Shown piece after piece: positions 1 to 6,824 of a stretch of DNA of 20,092 nucleotides (position 1 is the stretch's first letter; every line of letters begins with the position of its first letter). The notes under the pieces are model-generated. The model was given only the letters and a program-made list of their open reading frames with translations. It ran no database searches and was not told the origin of the DNA. The stretch lies in assembly GCA_020058145.1 (NCBI GenBank), contig JAGVEP010000410.1:1-20092 (forward strand). Direction: 5' to 3'. The DNA is from Phycisphaerae bacterium (GTDB lineage: Bacteria; Planctomycetota; Phycisphaerae; UBA1845; Fen-1342). A program made the position numbers and the translations under genes.

Positions 1-86
1 GCGGCCCGCAGGCCACGCGCCAGCCGCGCCAGCCGCAGCGGACTGCCGCCGCGCTGGTGATCCGTAACCAGCAAGATCACACGCAT
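1..86 (-). CDS. Partial glycosyltransferase-like protein (N-terminus only)
   Basis: An ATG at 84-86 on the minus strand opens a frame that runs off the left edge of the window. The 28 visible residues begin MRVILLVTDHQRGGSPLRLA. A short hydrophobic beta strand followed by a GG(S/A)-type loop and a leucine/arginine-rich helix is the usual start of a GT-B fold glycosyltransferase (family 4 type), where this loop binds the acceptor or the sugar nucleotide. The start lies inside the end of murQ, so the two genes overlap by 10 bases and are probably translationally coupled. Nothing catalytic is visible, so the family call is an inference from the N-terminal pattern alone. Another Rossmann-like enzyme is possible. 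Confidence 0.55.
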   Translation of the reverse strand, partial: MRVILLVTDHQRGGSPLRLARLARGLRA

Positions 87-997
87 GTTGTGCGGTTCCC
101 GCCTTCCAGGACGCGCCGCAGATGACCGTCGCACGCTGCCAGCCGGCGGCGCGCTTCGTCGCCCGTCACTCCCAGGCGCTGCATGACGATGGCGGTTTTG
201 ACATGCCAGTCCGCTTCTGCCAGCAGCGCCGCGGCCGGCTCGCGGGCCAACCCGGTGGCGGCCATTGTGATGCGCAAGGCCCGGTCGGTGAGTTTCGCGC
301 AGCCGCGGGCGTTCACGTCCACCATCAGGTTGCCGTGGACTTTGCCGAGCCGCACCATGACCAGCGTGCTGATCGTGTTGAGTACCATCTTGGTCGCCAG
401 GCCGGCCTTCAGCCGCGTCGAGCCGCTAATCACCTCCGGACCGGTGAGCACGCGGATCGATACATCCGCTTCGTCAGCGACCACGTCCGGCGGAACGCAG
501 GCGAAAAAGAGCGTCGCCGCGCCGCGCTCGCGTGCCCGCCGCAAGGCGCCGTGTACAAACGGCGTCGTGCCTCCGGTGGTGATTCCGAAGACGGTGTCGC
601 TCGTGCCGGCGCCAACCCGGTCGATCTCCGCGGCGCCGGCGGCCGGATTGTCCTCGCAGTGCTCGGCGCTGCGTTTGAGCGCCGCGTCGCCACCGGCGAG
701 AATCCCCAGCACTCTCTGCGGGTCCACCAGAAACGTCGGGGGACACTCGGCCGCATCGAGCACGCCGAGCCGGCCGCTCGTGCCGGCACCGACATAAATC
801 AGTCGCCCGCCGCGCTCGAAACCCGCCACAATCAGCTCAATCGCCGCCAGAATCGCGTCTTTCGCCGCGGCCACGGCGTCCGCGATGCGCCGATCCTCGG
901 CGTTCATCACGTCAAACGCCTGCGCCAGCGGCAGAGCATCGAGCTCCGCCGAAGCGGCGTTGATTTGCTCGGTCGGCAAGTGTCCGCGATCGATCAT
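77..997 (-). CDS. murQ: N-acetylmuramic acid 6-phosphate etherase (MurQ)
   Basis: This cytoplasmic SIS-domain enzyme cleaves the D-lactyl ether of MurNAc 6-phosphate to give GlcNAc 6-phosphate and lactate, a step in recycling cell-wall sugars. The 306-residue length is normal for the family. Family signatures are clear: the start LPTEQINAASAELD, the SIS loop GAGTSGRLGVLDAAECPPTF (residues 70-89), STRLKAGLATK (193-203) and GNLMVDV (222-228). Glu84 and Glu115 match the two acidic catalytic residues known in the E. coli enzyme (83 and 114). The loop that reads ASGRTP in E. coli is TGGTTP here (141-146), a substitution near the sugar-phosphate site. No clear Shine-Dalgarno precedes the ATG, but the N-terminus aligns well with the family. 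Downstream it overlaps a putative glycosyltransferase. Confidence 0.95.
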   Translation of the reverse strand: MIDRGHLPTEQINAASAELDALPLAQAFDVMNAEDRRIADAVAAAKDAILAAIELIVAGFERGGRLIYVGAGTSGRLGVLDAAECPPTFLVDPQRVLGILAGGDAALKRSAEHCEDNPAAGAAEIDRVGAGTSDTVFGITTGGTTPFVHGALRRARERGAATLFFACVPPDVVADEADVSIRVLTGPEVISGSTRLKAGLATKMVLNTISTLVMVRLGKVHGNLMVDVNARGCAKLTDRALRITMAATGLAREPAAALLAEADWHVKTAIVMQRLGVTGDEARRRLAACDGHLRRVLEGGNRTTCV

Positions 998-1062
998 GCT
1001 GCTTGCTGGCCGGTCTTGCGGCCGCCGTAGTCTGGGTAGGACCGCACCCGCGACTCAACGGC

Positions 1063-1092
1063 AGGATAGCGGCCGGTTTCGGCGTGGTCCAA
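1063..1092 (-). promoter_or_regulatory. Candidate promoter for murQ
   Basis: On the minus strand a TTGGAC box (1087-1092) is followed after 18 bases by TATCCT (1063-1068). The spacing suits a housekeeping promoter and would give a leader of about 60 bases before the murQ ATG. It overlaps a hairpin sequence, and the boxes are imperfect matches, so the call is tentative. Confidence 0.25.
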
Positions 1093-1098
1093 CCGGCC
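1071..1098 (-). other. 8-bp inverted repeat after the sulfoxide reductase gene
   Basis: GGCCGGTT (1071-1078) pairs with AACCGGCC (1091-1098) across a 12-base loop, just after the stop codon at 1103. No T-tract follows on the minus strand, so it is not a standard Rho-independent terminator. It may still act as a 3' stabilising or weak terminating hairpin. Confidence 0.3.
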
Positions 1099-1102
1099 CC
1101 CG

Positions 1103-1552
1103 TTACTTCGTCAGGCCGGCCGCGTGCAGGACGAGCAGCAGGCCGGTGACATCGGTTTCGCCAAAGCTGCCGAGTTCGTGGCTGTCGAGGTCGAGCACGC
1201 CCCAGCAAGTGCCATCCGGCGCACAGACCGGCACGACCACTTCGGATTGATCGCGCGGATCGCAGGCGACGTAATTCACCCCCAGTTCGCGGACATCCGC
1301 CACAACCAGCGGCCGGCGTTGCGTGAACGCCTGGCCACACGCCCCGTGCAGCCCGATCGGCGAGCAGGCCGGTTTGTCACGGCGCGGCCCAAGCACGAGT
1401 TCATCGTTCCCCTCGTGAAGGTAGAAGCCGACCCAGGACATACCGGCGTCCTTCAGCCCATCCCAGAGCGCGTCAACGACGGCCTGCATCCGCTGCCGGT
1501 GATCGTCGCCCGGCTTGAACTGAGCGGCGATCGATTCATACCTGCGGTTCAT
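1103..1552 (-). CDS. msrC: GAF-domain free methionine-(R)-sulfoxide reductase (fRMsr)
   Basis: This small cytoplasmic GAF-domain enzyme reduces free methionine-R-sulfoxide as part of oxidative-stress repair. The 149-residue protein begins MNRRYESIAAQF. It keeps the three cysteines that define fRMsr among GAF proteins: Cys63 (PACSPIG), Cys72 (GACGQAF) and Cys97 (YVACDPRDQSEVVVPV). The spacing is close to that of E. coli YebR (84, 94, 118), and the acidic residues around DxxxxSE of the substrate pocket are also present. A longer frame opens 15 codons upstream, but that extension (CVVFSRRRAAG) is not family-like and would start only a few bases after the preceding stop. The Met at 1550-1552 was therefore chosen. 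The gene follows the C25 peptidase gene on the same strand after 57 bases and could be read through from it. Confidence 0.88.
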   Translation of the reverse strand: MNRRYESIAAQFKPGDDHRQRMQAVVDALWDGLKDAGMSWVGFYLHEGNDELVLGPRRDKPACSPIGLHGACGQAFTQRRPLVVADVRELGVNYVACDPRDQSEVVVPVCAPDGTCWGVLDLDSHELGSFGETDVTGLLLVLHAAGLTK

Positions 1553-1609
1553 GCGAATACGTCCGGCCGCTCGCCGGCGCGAAAACACCACACACATCCG
1601 GACTTGGTA

Positions 1610-4600
1610 CTACCGCGAGAGCAGCACCACAAACGGGTTGATATCGTCGAAGTCAACCAGGCCATCGCCGTTGCAGTCGCCGTGGTTAAAGTGGCAATCC
1701 GGGTACGCGGCTGCATACGCAGCCGGGTCCGAAATTGCAAGAACGAACGGGTTGATGTCGTCGAAGTCAACCCACCCGTTGCAGTCCATGTCGCCGCGCA
1801 ACCCCGTGCAGGGGCTGTTGAAAACGTGTACGTTCGGCGTGGTCAGATCGAGCAGTAACTGCGTCGGGTCCATGCCGCTGAGGCTGCCCACGCCGCCAAA
1901 ATACCACTCGTTAGCGCGGAAGACGCCCTGATTGCCGGAGTTCCACGGCGGCATTCGATAGGAGTAGCCACGTGTAAATTCCCACGGCTGGCCGGTACCA
2001 TCGACCCCAAACTGGCCGTAGATGTCGAGCAAGTTCGAGCCGTCGGCGGTGTCGGTGAGGATGAAGCGCTCGTCTCCGAGGCCAAAGGTGAAATTCGTCT
2101 GCAAGTCCGGCGTGCGGTTGTAAATGATGTTGTACGCACCCGTGCAGGCGCCGCTGGCGGCGGACACGATCACGTAGGAGTAGCCGGCGGGGATGGTAAT
2201 TCCGGTCAAAACGACGTCCACCGTGACATCCGAGCTGCTGCCACTCTGGACGATCACGCCGCCGGCGGGGAAGGTGAATGGGTTGCTGCCAGTATTGGTG
2301 ACCTCGATCCAGCGCGGGCAGTTGCCGCTCTCGTCGCCCTGCACGACCTCGCTGATGATCACACACGCGGGTTGTGGTGTCAGGCAGGGGTTCGGGTTGC
2401 AGACCGTACCGGGACCCTGGAATTGACCGAACGCCGCGAGGCAGGCCGATTCGACCATGATTTGGCACGTTTCCCCGAGGCAGCAGGCCCCGGGCGTCTC
2501 GCACGGGCCGTAAGCGGACAGGTCATCCGGGTTGAAATCGGATGGCAGTCCGTTGCCGCGCGACAGGCCGACGAGACCATCGGTGGCGGCGACCGCCAGC
2601 CAGGTCAGGTGAATCGCGCCGCTCGCGAACATCTCAATCTGGAACGTGTTCTGATTCGACGTGCCGTATTCCGGCACCTGCCACCAAGTCACGGCGATGC
2701 GGTCGGCGAGTTGCTTCCAGCTCACCGTGCCGCCCGTGGCGGGATTCAGGTCATCGAACAGCGCCGAGACGCGTGGCCGATCGAAATGGGCGGCGAGGCT
2801 TTCGTTGTAGGTACCGTCGCCGGAGCCAAAGGTGATGCTGCCGTTGGAATTCACATAGGCGGTCGTATGCGCGGTGCCATAGAGCAGGACCGCCGGTGCG
2901 CAGGTAATCTGGAGGTAGTTGTCGTCGCCGAGCGCCAGGGTCGTGCCGCCGTTCGGGTCCGTGGGTAGCGCCGTCGCCGGCGCCCCGCACATCCGGTAGC
3001 CGTTGGCCGACCCGTCTGGAATGAAGAAGAGCGTATTGCTGGACAGGTCGAAATTGCCGCCGCCGGCGCCGAACAGTTGCGTGAAATAGTCGCCCTGATC
3101 CTGCGTAGTGAAGCTGAATGGGGCCGAGAAGTCACTCGCGGTGCAGTTGTTGCGCGCACGGACGTGCCAGTAGTACGTGGTAAGCCGGTCGAGCTCGGTA
3201 CCCACCGTCGCCGTCGGCTGCGTCACCGTGGCGTTCCAGGTGAGCTGCGTGAAGTTCGGCGAGGTGGACAGCTCGACGTCATAGTCCTTGGCGTTGGCCG
3301 CTGCTTGCCACGTCAGGGTCGGGAAGCGCGCCACGTTCGTCGCACCGTTCGTGGGACTGAGTAAGGTCGGCACCGCGGGATTCCCGCTGGAGATGGACAG
3401 ATGGACGGACGCGCTCGCCTGCCGTGACGCCGACGTGCCGGTGATCGTGAGGTCATACTCGCCGACCATGCCAGCCCCGAGGTTGCCGACCGTGAGTACC
3501 GAGCTGAACGGAGGTGCGAGGTTGTTCTGGGTGAAACTGAGCGTGCTCCCCGCGGGTGCACCGCTGACCGTAAGGGAAACCGCTTCCTGGAAGCCGCCGA
3601 GAGGCTGGATGTTGACGTTGTAGTATGCGGCCGTCGCCGGCGGTGCGCACACCTCATCCGTAGGCGGTGCCGCCGTCAGCGCAAAACCGGCCGGACGAGG
3701 CAGTTGCAGCGCCGGGTCGCCCAGCAACACGAATTCCTCAAAGAAATTGCGGATCACGTCCAGGTTTTGCGTCGGTAGACCGTTCGGATCGGCCGGCAGA
3801 CCGTACTCAAGCTTGAACAGGTGCAGCGCCCGCTGCCAGGCCGGGCTCACCCGCCAGATGTTCTCTCCGAAGATGGCCGTGAAGAACGTCTTCTCGAGAA
3901 TTCCCGAGGGCAACCAGGCGTCGGCGCTGCCCCAGTAGATGTAATTGGAAGCCGAGAGGTAAGCGACGGCGCCCTTGTTAGCCTCGCGAATCCACGTCTC
4001 GCCGAAGCACTCGCCGCTCTCGAAGCGTGCCGTGTTGCAGGACCAGCCGAAGACCAGCGGATACAAGCCGGTGTTGGTCAGGGCCCGGACGTTGCTCTGG
4101 TCAAAGGCGGGGCCCCACCAGCCGGAGGAGCCGCTGTGCCCCATATACGTCACGAAAAGGCAACCCGTGTTTACCGCGTTGGTCACATCGGTGGTGTTCC
4201 CGCCCTGGGCCTGATAGATTTTCACCGGGATGTAGTCATTGGGTGTTAAATACGTGGAGGCCACCCAGTCGTCCGTGGGTTCGGCCGTACCGTAGGTGTC
4301 GGAATTCGCCAGGAGCGCCACCCGCTTTACGTAGTCCGGGTTGGAAAACGTGCCGGATTCTACCAGGATGGTTTTATCTACGACGGTTTGGAGTTCGGCC
4401 GCGGAACTGATGGCAAAACGCCCGATGGCGATTTCCGGGAACCAATCGTCACCTGCGTCCATGCAGGCGTAGTAGAGGTCCGTGGAGGCGGCCTTGCTCC
4501 CCAGCCCCGTCCAGTGCGGAATTGTGGTGTTCGTCGAAGTCGAACCGCTGGTATCGCCCACGATCAGGATGTATTTCGGCTTGTCGGCGGTGCCCCAGAG

Positions 4601-6580
4601 GTTCTGAATGTACGTCTTGATGTTCTGGGTCGTCGAGCCCACGGGCACGTTGTACGTCAGCACGTTCAGGTGTTGGGTCTGCTTGTGCGCGATGAGCTGG
4701 TTGAGCGCAGCCGTCCCCACGTATCCCGGCGGGGCGACGACGAGATAATTTTCCGCCGGTGGCAGCGGCAAGCGGAGGCTCGGGTCACCGAGCATGAAGA
4801 ATTCCTGGGTGAAATCCTCTGAAACCGGGTCGCTCACGCCATACTGGGCCACGAAATACCCGGCCGCTGCTTGTGCGGCCGTCCCCACGTCCCGCAGCCC
4901 ATCGGCGTAAATCGCGCGCAGCAGGTACTTGTACATATCATCCCATTGCAGGAAGGTATACGGGTCCAGGCTCCAACTGTGGCCCCAACCTCCGACCGAG
5001 CCCTTGTTGGCGACCAGCAGCCATTTCTCCAGGAAGCCCGGGGACTGCGTCGGCGTTATATAGTGGAAGGCCGATGTGCTGCACGCCAGACTCGCAATGA
5101 ACGGGTATTTATTCGTATTGGTCAGACTCTCGATGTCGGCAAACGTAAACGCCGGCGCCGTCCAAGCCTGGAAACCGCCCGCATGGCCGATGTAGCTCGC
5201 GAAAAAGCAGCCGGCATTGTACGCGCTGACCAGATCCGTGGTGCGCGCACCGTACGTTCCATAGTACAGCCTGTTGGCCTCTATCCCCGCGGGCGCCAGG
5301 TAAGCATCGATTACATAGTTCTGCGTCGTTTCTCCGTATGTAGCTTCCTCCGGCCCGCACGCCAGCGCCGCCCGTTGCGTGTAGGTCGGATCGGCGAAGT
5401 CCCCCGCCTCCACGTACAGCGTCTTGTCCACTATCGCCTGTAAATCGCTCACCGTCCGCGCCGGAAAGCGGCCGATCGCCACATCGGGCATCCAGTCGCC
5501 GTTCGGATCGTGGAGACAGGCGTAGGGAATGTCCGTGCGGCACTGGTACCGCGTGCCGAAGCTCGTGTAGGCGGGAATGAAGGGTCCATCCACGATCCAG
5601 CCATACTCGTTGGCATCCGCGACGATCAGGATATAGTCCGGCTCGTTGGGACCCCCGTACAAGCTTCGCAGGTACGCCCGGACGGTCGGTGCGATCGCAC
5701 CCTGCGCCGGGGTGTACGTGGATACCGTGAATCCCTGCGCCGTCTTGAAGTTGACGAATTGCGTCACCGGGGCACTGCCGACGAAAAACGGCGCCACGAC
5801 CAGCAGCAACTTACCCCCGGTGCGCGGCTCGTCCGCGCGCTGTGGGTTCAACACGGCCTGGCTCATGCCCGCGAACGTCCGCAGTCCGCTCAGGTCCAGT
5901 CCGCCACTCCAGCGCAGGCTGGCGTGAACGCGCGGCCAAGCAACCACCAGGCCGCGTTGCGGGTTGTACGCCAGCGGCCGTATTTCCAGCACGTACAGGT
6001 CGCGATGCCGCACTTCGCCCAGCTTCGTCACGGTCACCCGCTCAGCGGGCGCGAGCGCATCCGACGCGTATGCCGCAGCGTCGAAATGAAAAACACCGTC
6101 GAGATCCGCCTCACGTCCCGAGGCGGGCCCCGTAATGCTATACGGACCCTGCATCGGCCACAGCGGCGCCGCAGCGCCCGCGGCGCTCAAAGCGATGACC
6201 GCTGGCGATTCTTCACGAAAAGCCAGGCTTACGCGGGCTCCGTGCGGAACACCCACGAGCCGGCGGATCACGGGCAGTCCGGGAGTTCCGACTTCCCCGG
6301 CCAACGCCGTCTCTGGGCACGTCAAGCGGAGAAACTGCCCCGCCTCAGTCGCCAGGGACTCCATCTCGAAGCCCAACAGATCGAAGGTGGCCTCCAACCC
6401 GCTGTCGTTGTACCAGGACACGACCACTTCCGGGGCTTGTGCCGATACGTCGGTGGTTGGATGCCACGCACCGTCCGGCGCCAGCTCTATCCACGTGCCG
6501 GCGGTGAGCGGCGAGCTGCCGAATCCGAGAGCTACAGCTAGGACGAAATATACACACGCTTGCTTAACGAGACCGGTCAT
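1610..6580 (-). CDS. Secreted tandem C25 (gingipain-like) cysteine peptidase with dockerin-like C-terminus
   Basis: An exported 1656-residue multidomain protein. Residues 1-27 form a signal peptide with a hydrophobic core and a likely cut after LTA. Residues 30-250 resemble the C25 propeptide (GTPGLPVIRRLVGVPHGA). Two peptidase C25 units follow, roughly 255-610 and 610-965. Each has a conserved YILIV strand, an IAIGRF-type motif, and a His then a Cys: His466/Cys500, and His815/Cys848 (FGWSCNTARFESGECFGE). The 33-34 residue His-Cys spacing equals that of gingipains. Then come an Ig-like domain (965-1065), a fibronectin-III-like domain (1067-1160), a nidogen-like beta domain (1160-1355), a cysteine-rich GACCLGETC module (1364-1400), a lamin-tail-like domain (1405-1590) and two EF-hand/dockerin-like loops (1597-1656). 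A perfect Shine-Dalgarno fixes the start; the open frame continues 79 codons upstream, but without signal-peptide character. The type IX secretion C-terminal domain of Bacteroidetes gingipains is not recognisable. Substrate unknown. Confidence 0.9.
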   Translation of the reverse strand: MTGLVKQACVYFVLAVALGFGSSPLTAGTWIELAPDGAWHPTTDVSAQAPEVVVSWYNDSGLEATFDLLGFEMESLATEAGQFLRLTCPETALAGEVGTPGLPVIRRLVGVPHGARVSLAFREESPAVIALSAAGAAAPLWPMQGPYSITGPASGREADLDGVFHFDAAAYASDALAPAERVTVTKLGEVRHRDLYVLEIRPLAYNPQRGLVVAWPRVHASLRWSGGLDLSGLRTFAGMSQAVLNPQRADEPRTGGKLLLVVAPFFVGSAPVTQFVNFKTAQGFTVSTYTPAQGAIAPTVRAYLRSLYGGPNEPDYILIVADANEYGWIVDGPFIPAYTSFGTRYQCRTDIPYACLHDPNGDWMPDVAIGRFPARTVSDLQAIVDKTLYVEAGDFADPTYTQRAALACGPEEATYGETTQNYVIDAYLAPAGIEANRLYYGTYGARTTDLVSAYNAGCFFASYIGHAGGFQAWTAPAFTFADIESLTNTNKYPFIASLACSTSAFHYITPTQSPGFLEKWLLVANKGSVGGWGHSWSLDPYTFLQWDDMYKYLLRAIYADGLRDVGTAAQAAAGYFVAQYGVSDPVSEDFTQEFFMLGDPSLRLPLPPAENYLVVAPPGYVGTAALNQLIAHKQTQHLNVLTYNVPVGSTTQNIKTYIQNLWGTADKPKYILIVGDTSGSTSTNTTIPHWTGLGSKAASTDLYYACMDAGDDWFPEIAIGRFAISSAAELQTVVDKTILVESGTFSNPDYVKRVALLANSDTYGTAEPTDDWVASTYLTPNDYIPVKIYQAQGGNTTDVTNAVNTGCLFVTYMGHSGSSGWWGPAFDQSNVRALTNTGLYPLVFGWSCNTARFESGECFGETWIREANKGAVAYLSASNYIYWGSADAWLPSGILEKTFFTAIFGENIWRVSPAWQRALHLFKLEYGLPADPNGLPTQNLDVIRNFFEEFVLLGDPALQLPRPAGFALTAAPPTDEVCAPPATAAYYNVNIQPLGGFQEAVSLTVSGAPAGSTLSFTQNNLAPPFSSVLTVGNLGAGMVGEYDLTITGTSASRQASASVHLSISSGNPAVPTLLSPTNGATNVARFPTLTWQAAANAKDYDVELSTSPNFTQLTWNATVTQPTATVGTELDRLTTYYWHVRARNNCTASDFSAPFSFTTQDQGDYFTQLFGAGGGNFDLSSNTLFFIPDGSANGYRMCGAPATALPTDPNGGTTLALGDDNYLQITCAPAVLLYGTAHTTAYVNSNGSITFGSGDGTYNESLAAHFDRPRVSALFDDLNPATGGTVSWKQLADRIAVTWWQVPEYGTSNQNTFQIEMFASGAIHLTWLAVAATDGLVGLSRGNGLPSDFNPDDLSAYGPCETPGACCLGETCQIMVESACLAAFGQFQGPGTVCNPNPCLTPQPACVIISEVVQGDESGNCPRWIEVTNTGSNPFTFPAGGVIVQSGSSSDVTVDVVLTGITIPAGYSYVIVSAASGACTGAYNIIYNRTPDLQTNFTFGLGDERFILTDTADGSNLLDIYGQFGVDGTGQPWEFTRGYSYRMPPWNSGNQGVFRANEWYFGGVGSLSGMDPTQLLLDLTTPNVHVFNSPCTGLRGDMDCNGWVDFDDINPFVLAISDPAAYAAAYPDCHFNHGDCNGDGLVDFDDINPFVVLLSR

Positions 6581-6587
6581 CAAACTG

Positions 6588-6595
6588 CTCCTTCC
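6588..6595 (-). promoter_or_regulatory. Ribosome binding site deciding the C25 peptidase start
   Basis: The minus strand reads GGAAGGAG and lies 7 bases before the ATG at 6578-6580. This strong site selects that ATG over upstream in-frame codons, and the protein then begins directly with a signal peptide. Confidence 0.85.
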
Positions 6596-6606
6596 GTGCG
6601 CAACCC

Positions 6607-6662
6607 TTCCGGGGCGCGGAACCTGTCGGCAGGCGGAAATGTGGGTCCAGCAAACTGGTCCC
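6607..6662 (-). other. Structured 5' leader of the peptidase gene (three small hairpins)
   Basis: Between the candidate promoter and the ribosome binding site the minus strand can form three consecutive hairpins. They are 6643-6662 (GGGaCCAG / CTGGaCCC, one A-A mismatch), 6622-6633 (CCTG / CAGG, tetraloop CCGA) and 6607-6621 (TTCCG / CGGAA). Stems are short and GC-rich, so some structure could occur by chance. No known riboswitch pattern was recognised. Confidence 0.3.
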
Positions 6663-6693
6663 AATGCCTCTGCGGGGTTCTTTCTGTAAAGAT

Positions 6694-6723
6694 ATGCTAG
6701 CCCATCGGACGGGTGACTTACAA
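6694..6723 (-). promoter_or_regulatory. Candidate promoter for the C25 peptidase gene
   Basis: The minus strand has TTGTAA (6718-6723), an 18-base spacer and TAGCAT (6694-6699). It sits in the only AT-rich patch of the 244-base gap. Transcription starting near 6687 would give a leader of about 107 bases. Confidence 0.4.
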
Positions 6724-6738
6724 GCTTCTTTTTTCCGC

Positions 6739-6786
6739 GCGGAGCGAGCGCTTGCATGCGCCTCCGACGCACCTCCTCCGCTCCGC
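6739..6786 (-). other. Inverted repeat downstream of the cvpA-like gene
   Basis: GCGGAGCG (6739-6746) and CGCTCCGC (6779-6786) can form an 8-bp stem around a 32-base loop. It lies about 40-90 bases past the stop of the cvpA-like gene. A run of A, not T, follows on the minus strand, so it does not fit a classical terminator. Confidence 0.25.
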
Positions 6787-6824
6787 CCTTTCGGCACGCC
6801 CGTGCTTGCGACCGCACCCGGCTC

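Noticed and set aside
6735..6786. Rho-independent terminator after the cvpA-like gene
   Set aside because: A stem is present, but the homopolymer run is on the wrong side for transcription on the minus strand.
6581..6817. 79-codon N-terminal extension of the C25 peptidase
   Set aside because: A strong ribosome binding site and a signal peptide mark the start at 6580; the extension crosses the candidate promoter.
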